Shown: positions 46,187-59,362, counted from the stretch's first letter. The stretch is 64,000 nt of DNA from Colias croceus (GCF_905220415.1 NC_059556.1:7700501-7764500), one strand, 5' to 3'. Notes: generated from the sequence alone by a model not told the origin. Made by a program: numbers and translations.

Positions 46187-46399
46187 TATATCTAGTCAGC
46201 TTTAAATACTAATAGACAATTAATACCTGCTAAAATATTGAAATGTTTCTTCATAAACAATTTTAAAATTAACTTCGTCTTTTATGGAATAGGTTTAAAT
46301 ACGTTCAAGCTAAGAAATGCTAATCATTCAATTAATATAAGCACGTTTGGTACAACAGTTTTTTAAAGAATCTGCAAGAAATCAAAAGCGCAAGGCAAA

Positions 46400-46645
46400 T
46401 CCATACTAATATTATAAATGCGAAAGTAACTCTGTCTGTCTGTCTGTCTGTTACTCAATCACGCCTAAGCTACTGAACCAATTTGCATGAAATTTGGTAT
46501 GGAGATAATTTGATACCCGAGAAAGGAGATAGGCTACTTTTTACTCCGGGACATAGGATAGGTTTTATCCCGGAAATCCCACGGGAACGGGAACTATGCG
46601 GGTTTTTCTTTGACTGCGCGGGCGAAGCCGCGGGTGGAAAGCTAG
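46400..46645 (+). mobile_element. Helitron-like family F, longest copy
   Basis: The best preserved family F copy: A|TCCATACTAATATTATAAA at the start, (CTGT)n, ACTGAACCAATTTGCATG, GGATAGGTTTTATCCCGGAA, the hairpin GCGGGCGAAGCCGCGGGTGG and GAAAGCTAG|T at the end. The rule A|TC...CTAG|T is exact. An open frame of 134 codons crosses it by chance. Confidence 0.8.
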
Positions 46646-47560
46646 TAAAATATAATTCCATCTACTACTGTTGCAAAACGACTATTTCTGGGCCAATTGT
46701 CTATACTATAACTTACCATACTTACACTATTTCCATTCTATATTTCTTTGGATTCCAGAATGTTCTAACAAACCAACCAGATAGATTAACAGGGTTATTG
46801 CAGTTGGTGAGTAAACATTTCTCGCTTCCACCCCATTTCTCTGGACGACTGTTTGTACCTCGCTTTACGAGCTTTGCAAAAATCTGATACTGACAGCGTC
46901 CACGGTACAAGTGCTAGTTAGGGTACGGATAGAGCATTTGCTATAAAAAATAATATTGAGATTGGTTTTGTTAAAATACATTGCAATTAAGGCTCTTGTC
47001 AGTTATAAATGCCTCCCCAAAGCATGTTACATTAAATACATAAGAAACATCAAGTATAAACGGAAGAAATTTATTAACTCGCTTGCATAATATAGTGTGT
47101 TACACAAATTTATTGTTGGAATTCGTAAACAAACTACATTTACAATAATTTATTTCTTCTTTCAACATTTACAATAGTTCGTTTCTTCTTTCAACATTTA
47201 CCATGCAATTTTTTACCATAGCTAGTCAAATTACTCATTGCCAAACAAGATCTAATGCAAACTCCGTACAGGGAATACCTATTTGCCGACTAGTTGTCTT
47301 ACTCGGACAATTTAAGAAGACAAAGGACAGTAAAATGGTTGATTTCTCACAACACTGCCACGTGCACTGATATATCTAGTGGATATAATGTATGGAGATT
47401 AGAGAAATATTTTGTTCTTTTTGGGAAAATGTAGTTAATTAACAAGATAAGAAATTATTCTTATTTGTGTGGATCAACACAACAATATTTCTAGCTGAGG
47501 TTGTATTCACTTATCTAAGGTTTGAATTGAAAAATTATTTTGAGCAGGAAAGTTAGTATA
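46646..47560. other. No gene; short tandem duplication
   Basis: No gene was seen. A 27-bp unit (TTTCTTCTTTCAACATTTAC) is repeated twice at about 47150-47205. Confidence 0.45.
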
Positions 47561-48974
47561 AGGTAAAAGCTCCTAATACGGCGGTAGTCAAAATCGCTTC
47601 CTATTACGGTGGTATTTCTATTTTCGGGTTTTATTCCTGTTTTATTAATTTTGAGTACACCAAAACGTAAACTATTTATTCCAAATTTATTACTTCATCA
47701 CTTAACTAACGTTTGCAAGTATAGAACATAGACAACACAACAAGATCAATCAATCTGTGTAACGGCATCGACGTGAGTGGTGTTTCCATACAAACGCGAA
47801 ACAAGAAAAGTAAGTATTCTAATATTTATAAACTAAGTTTTTCATATTAATAAGCCGTTCAAGTTTGTATATGTATTGTTTATAGCATTTTCCTACTATT
47901 ACACTCACTATTTAAATAGCTTGTTTCATATTTGTAAGTAATTTTTTACCCAAAAAATAAGAAATAAAATACCGCCGTAATACGATACGAATTTTATAGA
48001 TTAATCCTAATACGGTGGTATAACTCCGAAATAGGAAAAATACTGGGCATGTTTAATTGCTTATAACTTTCAATTTATTTAGTTATTGAATTAGTTCCAA
48101 GATTAGTTGAAATAGTTATTAATCTGATAAATTAGAAACCATATTCTGCGGTATGTGTTCTTAATTAGAAAACCAGTTAAATATGAAAACGGTTGAGTAC
48201 AAAATGTTTGTTTCTTAGAAGGGGTAAAATAGGAAGGTGTATTTTAATGTATCACAAATCATTTATTTTGTTTAGCTGTTGATTTGAGTTTTACACATCT
48301 GAGCCAAAAAACTATTATCGTTTGATAAGCATTTACATTCTCTTGTTTATAGAATTTTTGATGGGTCAGAATTAGGATTATTAAAAACACGAGTAGTTTT
48401 CCTATTACGGTGGTAGCTATTTCCAGGTAACTCTGTATTAGGTTATATGATCTCCTATTACGGCCCGGCATTATAGAACATAAAATTACCAGATTAAGGG
48501 TTGCGTAAATAAATAAGAAGTTTGGTGTATTTTTATGTGGATTTTTATTTGATAATTGATATGCGTGTTTTTTTTTTATAAAACCAAAAGCATTAGTTTA
48601 ACACATTATAAGTGCATCAACGTAATCAAACCAATGGTCAATGAATGAAAAACTTACAATTTACTTTACTAACACAATTATATTATATTATTTAATATAA
48701 TTTCTGACCCTCCGTATTAGGAGCCGCCTACCGCAGTAATAGGCTCTGACCAATATCATACCTCCGTATTAGGGAAAATCGACATGATTATTTAAATATT
48801 TTTTTAAAATTAGAAATATCATGAAAATAAACATAGATTCAACAGCAATACAAAATTTAAGTTCCACTTTTAACGATAAAGTGGTTTGGCACCGTTAGAA
48901 AGACTTACAAATGCTTATTTTTGTTACTTACTTTCAAATGTTGCGAAATACCTCCGTATTAGGTGCTTTTACCT
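47561..48974. mobile_element. Non-autonomous DNA transposon with dispersed 15-bp motif array
   Basis: The ends AGGTAAAAGCTCCTAATACG and complement (GTATTAGGTGCTTTTACCT) are inverted repeats flanked by TATA on both sides. Inside, the motif CCTAWTACGGYGGTA occurs at least ten times. It is mostly on the plus strand in the left half (47572, 47600, 48006, 48401, 48453, with one minus copy at 47970) and on the minus strand in the right half (48708, 48729, 48759, 48949). The head-to-head arrangement extends the terminal repeat as subterminal repeats, as seen for transposase-binding sites. No open frame of convincing length is present, so it depends on a transposase from elsewhere. The superfamily is unknown. 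Confidence 0.75.
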
Positions 48975-49214
48975 TATATCCTTTGTAAAGGATATTTCGG
49001 TAAAGAAGAAGTTATTACTGTTAATAACTAGAATTCAATAAAGAAATAAGACAAAAAGTAATGGTAAATGCTATTTTTTAATATTAATAAAATATTCGTA
49101 AATGTTTATTATAAATGGATGCTTAAATAAAGTAACGTTCAAAAATGTATCAGGTAGTGTTAGATATTTTATTCGGATCTGAGTACCTACAATTATAAAC
49201 AATGATATTATGGT

Positions 49215-49267
49215 CATGTCAATATTACATAGGTAATATAAGTTACATATCATGTAATATTGACATG
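49215..49267. repeat. Short perfect stem-loop
   Basis: A 16-bp arm CATGTCAATATTACAT and its exact complement enclose 21 nt. It lies immediately 5' of a LINE tail. It is AT-rich, and hairpin RNA function is unproven. Confidence 0.6.
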
Positions 49268-49282
49268 ATTTTAAAAAAGCAA

Positions 49283-49419
49283 CTATGGAGTATCTTGCCA
49301 GTTCTTCTCCATAGATACTGCTTTCCGAATCGGTGGTAAATGTTAAAAATACTTATGACGATTCGAAAGTGCTACTAAGAGTAGTCTAATTGAATAAATA
49401 AGTTTTTGAGTTTGAATGT
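49283..49419 (+). mobile_element. LINE 3' tail, family I, copy 3
   Basis: It shares TTGCCAGTTCTTCTCCATAG, CGATTCGAAAGTGCTACT and the terminal TTGAATAAATAAG...TTTGAGTTTG with the other family I copies. Confidence 0.65.
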
Positions 49420-49618
49420 ACATAGTATAGATACATCAAAATGCTTGCATGTGTGGCCAATATTATTCCCATACACTTATTGTAAACAATTTTCTAACAA
49501 TCAGCACTTAGCATTCAATTACATTACGTACACATTGGAATTAGTTTGCACCGCGCCTATCACCGGATAATTGCTGTCAAGTGGACCATGGATGGGGTAT
49601 GCAACTTTGTATGTGTAT

Positions 49619-49804
49619 CTAGCTGGAACCCGCGGCGTCACTCGCGTAATACTCGAGTAAATAGCCTTTGTGCTCATCCACACTTTGATGTATATATTAT
49701 ATGTACCAAATTTCATACATATCAGTTGTTTTTGCGTGTAGTGGTGACAAACTTAAATCCATACATTCTTACAAACTTTCGAGTAAATTATAATATTAAT
49801 AGTA
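49619..49804 (-). mobile_element. Helitron-like element, strongly diverged
   Basis: On the minus strand it ends GCGGGTTCCAGCTAG. It retains an ATATGTATGAAATTTGGTAC phrase and an AATATTATAATTTACTCG head. It is an old copy and the boundaries are uncertain. Confidence 0.4.
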
Positions 49805-50072
49805 TTCAAGTTATGATTGAGTCTATCAATGACCGAAAAAAATGTTCCATATTTTTAATTAAAAACAAAAGAAAGAACTGCACCTAAGGTGATTTAATGT
49901 AACGCAGTAATAATAAGCATACAATAGTAAATTAAAAGTCATTTACTGTGTGCAATTTAAGCTGAACAATACTTCCTACCTGGCAGCGATCTCTACCAGA
50001 CAACCTTACTGAAAATAAAAATTAATTAGTAAATTTTAATACTGAAATAAATAGCTATGAATCCAACATAGA

Positions 50073-50133
50073 GACGATTCAAAAGTGCTTATATACGAAG
50101 TCTAATTGAATAAATAAATGTTTGACTTTGAGA
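50073..50133 (+). mobile_element. LINE 3' tail, family I, short copy 4
   Basis: Only the last 60 bp: CGATTCAAAAGTGCTTATAT through GTCTAATTGAATAAATAAAT to TTTGACTTTGAG. Confidence 0.55.
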
Positions 50134-53100
50134 GACCAGAAAGATTAGATAGTGCAAACAAACTTAAATAACTATGTATACAATACGTAGTGTCTCAAAT
50201 TAAATGAAACTTTAACAGATTAAGTCACTCAGTGTAATAAATTACGCAGAACACAACAGTGGCTGATGCAAATCACTGGTTATCCATTAGTTAGGAACTA
50301 CAATGTGCACTAACGACCTTGTTCTAGATTAATATCTATTCTAGATAATATATTATTAGAACATAATATTTAGAATAACAAAAGCTAAAACTTGCTAAGC
50401 TTCTTATGGCTTTTTTGTATATATTCGTTTATAAAAAACAATTAAACACTTCCTAAAATACATTTTCAACATAAGTAATATTACATTGTCAGGATTAAAA
50501 GCGTAGTCATAAAAAAATGAAATAAGAGCTTAACATAATTATATTACATTTGTTAAAATACAATAAGTCTATATAAATTCGTATAATTTAATTAAACGAC
50601 TGATTCATATTTGTAAATGTTCTGAAAATAATTGTAACGTCTACGAAACAAATGGAAATTAACACCTTTGATTCAAAGTGAATTGATTCATCATACTAAT
50701 CAGAAAAAAAAATATACAATATTTCCAGTTATTCTTGAAGTTATATTTACGATATTATACTTTGTTTGAAACGTATACCCTTAAAGATAACTATAGCATT
50801 ACATTAAGCCTTATAATCGTCCAATCATACCTAACCAGACAATTCAAAGCCCGTCATCATTTAAAGTTCCCGAAGCATTTAACATTCAATGCCTCCAAGC
50901 CTATCGAAATCTATTTTTTCCTCCAGACTAAGAGGATTATTGCCGGCACTTTCCTCCAGTCATCAAACCAATCATTCCCTGATGACGCTCTAAGTGAATT
51001 AGGCTTCCATTACCTCCCCCTTTTGTCCTCCCTTTAATTAAAACTAGTGGAACTAGCTGATTGCATTCGCTTCTCGTGCGATGACGCAGCACGTTTGCGA
51101 ATATCATTTTTGCTACATTGGGTTTTAATTTGTTATAGTGATGAGCGATCGTTAAAAATAATTTGATAGTTTACATATAATTATACTACTACTTAGTTGT
51201 TAATTATTGCGATAAGCTGAAAGTACATGATTTGCACTTGGAAAGTAAACTAAGAATTTTTGTACGAAAATCAGTCTGACTTTTTGAGACGCAAGGTTTT
51301 TTTGTTGATCTTTTTAAGTAAATACGTGTGCAATTGTTTTACATTTTTTAATTAAAATTAGCATTCGTAGATAACAAGAAATGTACGTACATAACAATCA
51401 ATTTCCAAATAAAATGTGCAAAGTAATATAGTTAGCTGTATACTAGCTTCCCCTAAACGAGATTGAGGGAACAAACTATGTTTTCAACTATCTGAAAATA
51501 AGTGAATTGTTCGCAACGCTACACAGAAATCTTGTTAGTTTCACGTACGTATTAATTACGGCACATAGTTCGGATGAACGTTTTTTATTGCTCTTCGTGC
51601 AAACCTTAATTTGCTTACGTTTTCATTTCATATTTTTAACTAGTTTTAAGACTGCGCTTTGCCAGCGTGGAAAATTTTGGCTAGGTTCTACGTACGTAGG
51701 TATCTATTTTTCCGTTACAAAGGGAATTAAAAGGAAATGAAAAGCTTTTATTATTGAAGAATATTACGCTATCGATAATAAACAATTTATTTTTGGGAGT
51801 AAAGGTGGTAAAGGATTAAGGAATAGATTTATAGAATTGAGTTGTTTACATCTTATATTTTTCCCCCAGTACGTAATGGTGTCTCAATCAACGAATAAAA
51901 GTTCACATAATAATATTATGTATAAATTACTACTTAATTAAACTTTATTGATACCTCATAAATAGAAGTTATCTATAATTTAATGATTCGTTCAAATAAC
52001 TTGGAAAATAATTTTGTTTAACGTGAACACGAAATAGAGTCATCATACTTATTCAAATGAACTGCTCATTGAATATGGAACATGAATCTATTAAATTAAG
52101 GTTCAAATTGCACTGTAAATAGATGCTAATTAAGGTAAAATTGAGGGTGTGATTTAAAAAGTAATTGGCTGTATGCAGCGTGTAATCATTTAAGCATTAG
52201 TTAAAAATGCAGTTTGTTTTACCCCATTCTATGATGACACCTGTGTCTGTTTCATAACATTATTTAAGTGTTTAATAATAATTAGTTTAGAGAAAAACGA
52301 ACAGATAAACATTTCTTATCTGATTGATATTATTTTATAAACTGAATGAATTTATTTGCTGCTTTTTAATTGTTTGTTTGTTGTTTTATTAAGATAGGGC
52401 TTTTTGTTGAACATTAATTAATTCGTGTAGAAAGCCTTTTTCAAAAGTCATATGCCAGTGATTTGGAAGATAGTGTCATTAGAGCTTACAAAGAATATAT
52501 TGTCCCCATTTATCAACATTTTGTTTAATTGATATTTTGTGCAAATACAAATTTTACCCCAATACACTCGTCTAAAAAGCTAACAAAAACAGTAAAAAAA
52601 ACATTCGAGTACTTCTCAATGTTGGTACCTAATTACGTTTCAAGTAACGGTAACCAATGCAATATTTATGAGTATACATATATAGAATCACGTACCAAGC
52701 AGGATAGCACTTGAGTAACCCGATAAATTTTGTGAGACAGTAAGTGGGGACAAGCCGCATTATTGAAGCAAATTGCAAACACCCGCAGGGCTTCGGCTAA
52801 TGCTAAAAACGTGTTCGGGATTTAGAGTACTGGAAGGGATCGTTGGTGATGTTTAAAACAAGCGTAGCGTCGTTTGATCGCAAATGGTCTATCCAATAAT
52901 GGCTAATGTTTAAAAATATAAATTTGAAAAATATGAACCATTAGCTAATCTAATATTAGCGCCTTAAGTGAATCAAACAGACAAAATGAATGCAGCCTTG
53001 AAATATGAGTAAAGGTTAAAATTTGTTATTATACTTGTATTTTCTCTTCGCTTTTGTGATAGAAAAAAAATGTAGCTTTTTCTCACTTAATGAGTAACCT
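50134..53100. other. No convincing gene
   Basis: A 100-codon plus-strand frame (50735-51037) has no recognisable domain, although the DNA at 50900-51040 is CT-rich and more complex than its surroundings. The frames at 51507 and 52529 look like chance. A GC-richer block at 52735-52880 may be regulatory. Confidence 0.4.
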
Positions 53101-53101
53101 A

Positions 53102-53218
53102 GAGGTGTTTGTTAAAACAAATTCTGTTCAAAAAAATTAACTTAATCTAGATTTCAATATTTCGAGGTGTTCGATAAAACAAATTCTTTTCAAGAAAAAT
53201 GAACAAAATCTAGATGTC
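53102..53218 (+). repeat. Two tandem copies of a 62-bp unit
   Basis: 53102-53156 and 53164-53218 align with period 62: GAGGTGTTTGTTAAAACAAA and GAGGTGTTCGATAAAACAAA, both ending AATCTAGAT(T/G)TCA. Confidence 0.8.
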
Positions 53219-53550
53219 AGTACTAAAATCAATGAAGTTAGCACTTTCACTTTCCAAATAAAAGTGAAAAAAATATTTTTTTTTTTTCCTTGATTGATTC
53301 TATAAAGATAATATTATAAAGCTAGTTTTAATTTTGTATTTCTCAATACTCATCGCCACATGAAAATAGGTACTATTATTTACTACAAATTTTATACCAA
53401 ATCCAGTATCTCTATATCCATGTATGAAGTACTAAACGGCTCATGAAGGCAACATCGCTATAATCTGTGGAATGCGCCCCCGTGACTTGCCACCCTTGAG
53501 ATTTGAGCTTGCGAGATGAGGAGGATCTTTTTTATATAGATTGACTTTTG

Positions 53551-53610
53551 ACAACCCTGTTGGTGCAGTGGTTATATTGGTAGGTTCGATTCAGATTCGT
53601 GAAAAAAAAA
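53551..53610 (+). mobile_element. Possible tRNA-like SINE head fragment
   Basis: CCCTGTTGGTGCAGTGGTTA (A-box-like) is followed by GGTAGGTTCGATTC (B-box-like) and an A-run, with shorter spacing than a tRNA. It is different from the SINE at 8625/15501, and probably an internally deleted copy of another SINE family. Confidence 0.4.
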
Positions 53611-54477
53611 AGGATTTATACATTTTTTTATACCTTTCTGTAGGTAGATTGTAGGTATCTTGAAAAACGTTTTATCTTTACAGTTTTAAGTTACCTACCG
53701 CTTTTAAGCTTTAAGTTGTGTAGTGTAAAAATGTCTGTAAATGTTATAATTTATAAAATAAGAAATATAATACCTAGTTAAAGTACTTTGAATTAGTAAG
53801 CTTAGTTTTCCATAAAACAATATCATGGAATATTTTCTTATAAAATGACGTGAAATTACAATACTATCAACAAAGGACCAGTACCTTAGATTGATATCCA
53901 CAAAGCAATAACATACCCAAAAATTTCCAAACCCCTAATGAAAGTCAAGAATTCATTACCTCATTCCCTCCCACTCGGACCTTTGATTGGGGAAATAAAA
54001 AGCCTAGAGAGTAATACAAGAGGCGAATAAATTGGCTCAATTGTCTTGAGTTACGAGAGCACTTGCTGGATCAGACAATCTTCGTCATTTGGGTGTCCTT
54101 GAACGTCTTGACTGTGATTATATTCATTTGTTCCTGATCATCTATTTTACGAAAATGTATCATTTTTCTCTTTTACGTATGGAAACGTTTACGCATAGTA
54201 AATCTGTGAAAAGAAAAAATATTGCAATTAGTATCTATATTATATCCGTTTATAGAGCGCACGTAAGGAAATATTAAAAGCTTTGTTTCACGCTTTTGAG
54301 ACATTTTTCACTGCTATTCCGCTTCCAAATAGGTCACAATTACATTTTATACTACTATGATGAATAATATTATAGTATAATGTGATAACTATTTAGTAGT
54401 TAGTTGGTATAATGTCCTTTTTTGAGTTATAACATGTAAAAAAATACCAAATAATATGAATCTATACCTCTAGAACT

Positions 54478-54544
54478 TAGAAGTTAGAAGTTAGAACATA
54501 GAAGTTACCCTAGCACGAGGAATCTTACACACACACACACACAC
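54478..54544. repeat. AAGTTAG tandem tract and (AC)n
   Basis: AGAAGTTAG-type units are repeated at 54478-54506, followed by (AC)9 at 54527-54544. Confidence 0.85.
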
Positions 54545-55992
54545 CTATAGCTATATAAAATACACTTACATCTTGCAAATATAATACGACTCAATTCTGA
54601 AGTCGCGTGTACAGTTCCTTATTCCTATAATGCATTCATTCATATGCATTGTCGCGTAACCCATCAAACTTGAATACATTATATTTACGATTTCTGATCT
54701 ATCGTAAAACATTTATCGCTAACACAGGATGCTTTATGGTCATTGAATATAATTAAATGTATATGGGATTCAACCTGCTCTGTATATAAACAGATGGCTT
54801 TTAAAACAGAGATTTAAATTAAATATCTTATCAAACATTATCCCTTACTCACCTATTTGTTATCTGCCTTACTAAATAATACTAATACGACAAAACTAAT
54901 TAGATTGCATTGCTAAAAGAATTAATATTATACTTACTTGTATAAATACTTGCAATATAAATAATTATATACGTATGCATAAATTTAAAAAAGGTGTAGT
55001 TTTCTAATCGACATTTTGGATAAGCCATCTTTCAAATAGGTACTCAGAAAATCATTTTACAACCAATTTTAGAATAAGCACAAAAACTCGAAAAGGAATT
55101 GTCACTTTACATAAAGTATATGCAAAGGGTTCCTTACATTTAAAACAGAAGAAAGTGACCAATCTTTGCAAACTATTGAAATTCATCAACGCACCCAATA
55201 ACTTCACACACTTCAAAACCACGAAAGTAATCCATTTTTATGTTACTCTACATTCGACTCTATAGCTTTGACTTAAAGTATAATATCGTAGTACGTTATT
55301 GGTATCGTAAAGTACGCAAAATTGAGTCTGAAAGCTATAAATAATGAGGAAAGGGTTTGTTAAAGGGTCATTTGAGTGGCCGCTCGGTTGACCGCTGCTG
55401 GTCAGGACGTTATACATATTTCAAGTGGCGTATGTTTTGAATTTTTTATGTTTCCTTCTTGTTTGTAATGTGTTAACGTATTCAATATTCATGTTGGCTT
55501 TTTTAGAAGTTTTTTGTATGCAGTAATGCAGTTCATTTTTATAATGATTTTAAGGTAGTTGTAAATTGAGGATTAGCACGATTAAACAGAAGTTTTTGTA
55601 GTGCCGACTTTATAAAAGTATTAATTTTAAATCTAAAATATACGTATTGAAATGGACAGTTTATTTTATACGTCATAATATACCTACACAGTTTATTTTT
55701 ACTGTACAAGTTTCAAAGCGTATAAATAAATCGCTCTCAATTAAGTTGAAAAAATGCAATTTTCCATCCAATCACACGTAACGAGGTCAAAGAAAAAACA
55801 CTCGCATTAAGTTTGCGCACATTTGTCCGTCTGTCAGTCCAATAAATAAAGAAGGAAAAACTGCGTCCCGTCTGCTCTCTATCTGGCCTCATCAGTGTAT
55901 CGGTGGAGACAGTGACTAAAACTGGATTTATATGGAGCTGTTAAAACTTTTTTCAGGAAAATGAAGCACTTGTTCTATGTATAACTGACTAA
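54545..55992. other. No gene seen
   Basis: AT-rich with a GC-richer block at about 55350-55435 (GTGGCCGCTCGGTTGACCGC); no coding evidence. Confidence 0.4.
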
Positions 55993-56109
55993 GGGCCGAT
56001 TTTTCAATCCTTGGTTAAATCTTATCCGTTCAATAAAGTATATAAGTATACATATTTTTGAAATAGTTATTTAATACGATATTCAACGAAAGGATTGAAA
56101 AATCGGCCC
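55993..56109. mobile_element. PIF/Harbinger-like MITE, copy 3 (deleted)
   Basis: It has the same inverted ends as 5271 and 20533 (GGGCCGATTTTTCAATCC and complement) and TAA duplications on both sides, but about 65 bp less interior. Confidence 0.78.
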
Positions 56110-57386
56110 TAAATAAGTTATTTCTTCATTGTTGCACATTGGACGCTCTTGTTTCTGCTATCTACTAAGAGAAGATTTGGTTTAAATCAATATACACTGC
56201 CAATATTCGTATTCATAAATCAAATCAATAAATCGAGTAAAACAGCAATGAAAATAAACAAGAATGATAATGCTCTGTTTGTATTACCGTTAATTTTTTT
56301 ATTATTCAAGAAGTTTAATTAGTAAAACACATTTAAAGATATTGTAATATTTTACGTATAACTAACAATTAACATATCTCTATGTTAATTAATTAATAAA
56401 AATTGCTGCCATAGAGACAAGAAGAACATTGGTTTTATCAACTCCATATTATTCGTTATTTCTTAAAACATTGACCGTAAAGGTTCAGGATCATTACTCC
56501 TTGCCCTCATTGGGTTTATTTATTTGCTGACGGTAATTCGGACGCGTAAGAAAAATCTCCATTTAACCGCTGTAAGGTCAGTGCCCTAATGGCATTATTT
56601 ATGTTATGTGCTGTTTTAATTAAGGACGTAATCTTTCTTTTATTAAGAAATAATATATTATTGTTATAATACAGGTTGCACAATTTTGTAAGTAAAGAGG
56701 TTCATTGTTGTTTTGTCAAAAGTTTTGTCGTGTTGAAAAGTAAGCATTTTAGTTTAGACATAAAGGAAATTCTTATAAAATATGTAACTTAGTAGTTAAT
56801 TTAATGTTATTTTTCAAAGGAATGAGAGAAACTTGTGAAAGTAGTACTTTAAATAAGTATAAATAAAAAATGTATACAAGGAAATGGTGCCTTTAAACCT
56901 TATAAACTAATATTATTATAGTCTATATTACGTAATAACGCTTTCGTCTATAATGAATAGAAAAACAAAGTAAATACGAAATATTCCTAATGAATAAGCA
57001 CAGTCGTAAAAACTTAATGAAATCTGAACAATGCAAACACATTAAAGTTCCACGCTTCGCGGAAGAGACAAGTTTTTTTACGATTTCATAAAGCGAGACA
57101 GTTTTTCATTTACACGGCTTTAGTGATCATAAAATATAATTAAAATATTTTATTTTAGTGATATCTCGGTTTATGGTTTAATGTTTAGATTTAAAAGATT
57201 TTATAACTAAGATTTTTGAGTTTGTGTCGTGGTCAACGGGTCTTGTAAAATAATTAAACACAATTGTTTTGTTTTAAATTTTCTTTAAACCTTTTAACAA
57301 TATGTAGTTCCATTTAATCAAACAACATGCTTCCTACACCTTTAAAAAAACATCAGAATAAGTTTTGATATGGATGAAAAATATTA
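56110..57386. other. No gene seen
   Basis: AT-rich, nothing recognised on either strand. Confidence 0.45.
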
Positions 57387-57550
57387 TTAGCTGTGCCCCG
57401 CGGTTTTACTCGTATTGCTCTGCTCCACTTGGTCTTAGCGTGATGATAAAATACCCTCGATAAATTGGCTAAACAGTGAAATATTTTTTCAAATCGGACC
57501 CGTGGTTCCTGAGATTAGCGCGTTCAAACAAACAAACTCTTCAGGTTTAA
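57387..57550 (-). mobile_element. Helitron-like family A copy
   Basis: On the minus strand it contains GAACGCGCTAATCTCAGGAA and ends GCGGGGCACAGCTAA|T, where CTAA also fits the CTRR rule. The 5' end is worn. Confidence 0.6.
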
Positions 57551-57684
57551 TAAAGTATATTTTTCAACAAAACAAAATTTTCAGACAGAACCAGCCCCCA
57601 ATTAAGTTTTTATTTATTACATTTACACTCAAAAGAAGTCTGACAAAGGAGACTGTATATCATTTACTTTAAACTCCGACCCAG

Positions 57685-57696
57685 TTCCCGCGGGAA
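57685..57696. promoter_or_regulatory. Palindromic E2F-type site
   Basis: TTCCCGCGGGAA is a perfect 12-bp palindrome of the E2F/DP core, inside a GC-richer block (57665-57740). No gene start was recognised nearby. Confidence 0.3.
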
Positions 57697-57894
57697 GAGA
57701 TCGTTTGTCACCGGCGACGCGTATTTAATTGGAGACATCCTGGCAATCTTAAATTCTAATAGAGTTTCTGTTTTATTGTTGGCATCTTTTCATATTTAGT
57801 TGTTGATAATTTGCATGGCTAAGAGTATACTATAGTAAGTAGTAGGAGAGATTGTAGTGCTTTCAAATATGTGTTTAGTAAAATAGGTAGTAAT

Positions 57895-57945
57895 CATGTA
57901 ATGTATGTGCATGTATGCATGTATGTGCAATGTATGTGCATGATA
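57895..57945. repeat. GTATGTGCAT short tandem tract
   Basis: ATGTATGTGC and TGCATGTATG words are repeated four to five times in 50 bp. Confidence 0.75.
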
Positions 57946-59362
57946 TTAACATCTATGCGTGAATTTGAATAATTTTGATAAAAATATAAATTGTACAATT
58001 GGACAAAAGTTATTTTGCAAAATTTGAAGACGGTGAAACATACGTAGGCAAAACACAAAATATATAACAACGTAGATGCTTTTTAATACGAGAAAAATAT
58101 AGAGTTATTTATATATTTTAAATTAAAAAAGGTGTGCGCAATAATACATTTTATTCTGCGATACTAGTAAAACTGATATAAAATTATATTTTTAATATTG
58201 CGTTATTCATTATTCATTAATAAATAATGTTTTAATAACCTACTCCGCAACTTTTGCTAAAGCTCCACTAACCTTACTTAAGGCGCAACACTTTCCACTC
58301 TGCTACACAATATTATCAATCTTAAAACCACTCCTTAACTAACAAACCAATACAATCTTCAAAGGTAAATAATTCGCGCGAAAGATCCAAATTAATACTA
58401 TAATTAGACCTGACAACTGCACACTTCGTTTCACACCTGAGTAACTCTTTTGAGCAACCTCTTAAGGATTGAATTTTTAATCGACTTTTTAAAGGGTAAT
58501 TATTTAGTAGAGTCCCGTTTTATTTCTTTGTCGGTTTGGTGGAATATTTTAGATGGTGAAGATTTTTTAAGGGTTATTTGAGTGTTTGCAGGGACAATGA
58601 TGCAAGGATCAACGGATAAAATAATGAATAAAATAATGCATTATTAATTTAGGATACCTATTTGTTTGTACCTATGTTAATGTGTGTGATACATTAAATC
58701 ATAATCTTTTAAAGTTACGTTTTTATGTAAAGTTTTAATTAAATAACGAACATTTACCATATTATACTTTTTATAAGTAGGATAATAATTAGTTTCTGGA
58801 ATATTATATTCGGATTTTTTTCTTTCCGGAGATTTTTATAACTAATTATTATAAAAAATACCTTTTATTTAATATGAATTTTTACAACAAATAAATAAAT
58901 AAGACCAATTTATAAATAAAAAGTACTAAAGTAATTCACTTATCCGCTAATTGCATGAAGGGTGTGCGAATGATAATGCAAGTGTCATTTGTTCACAAAC
59001 CATTTGTAAATCTCAAGGGAATTACTTGCATATGAAGTTGTAAATTATTTGAACTAGGTAGAGCACGTGACTTTGTTTGGGTTAAAAATATTTATTATCG
59101 TATCTATTTTCTTATAAATGTCTTTGTTTTAATGTAGATTTTTTAATAATTAAACATGATAATAGACATACAGACGGGTACTTAAATTTTTATACCTGTT
59201 TAGATTAACATCTATAAAATACACATACATAATTGACAAAAAATTGTTGTTAATTAATTATTCAATTTAATTTTACTAAGAGATAATAGATTTTAGGGTT
59301 AAGTGACGTTATTAGTACACAATACACATAGATCAGTAAAAATACAAATTACATAATAATAT
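57946..59362. other. No gene seen
   Basis: AT-rich; no coding or RNA gene recognised. Confidence 0.45.

Noticed and set aside
46483..46887. 134-codon plus-strand frame
   Set aside because: Its first part is a Helitron-like repeat read by chance; the remainder has no motif.
50735..51037. 100-codon plus-strand frame
   Set aside because: Among the longer frames in the right part of the window, but the translation has no motif and its hydrophobic/basic mix fits CT-rich non-coding DNA.
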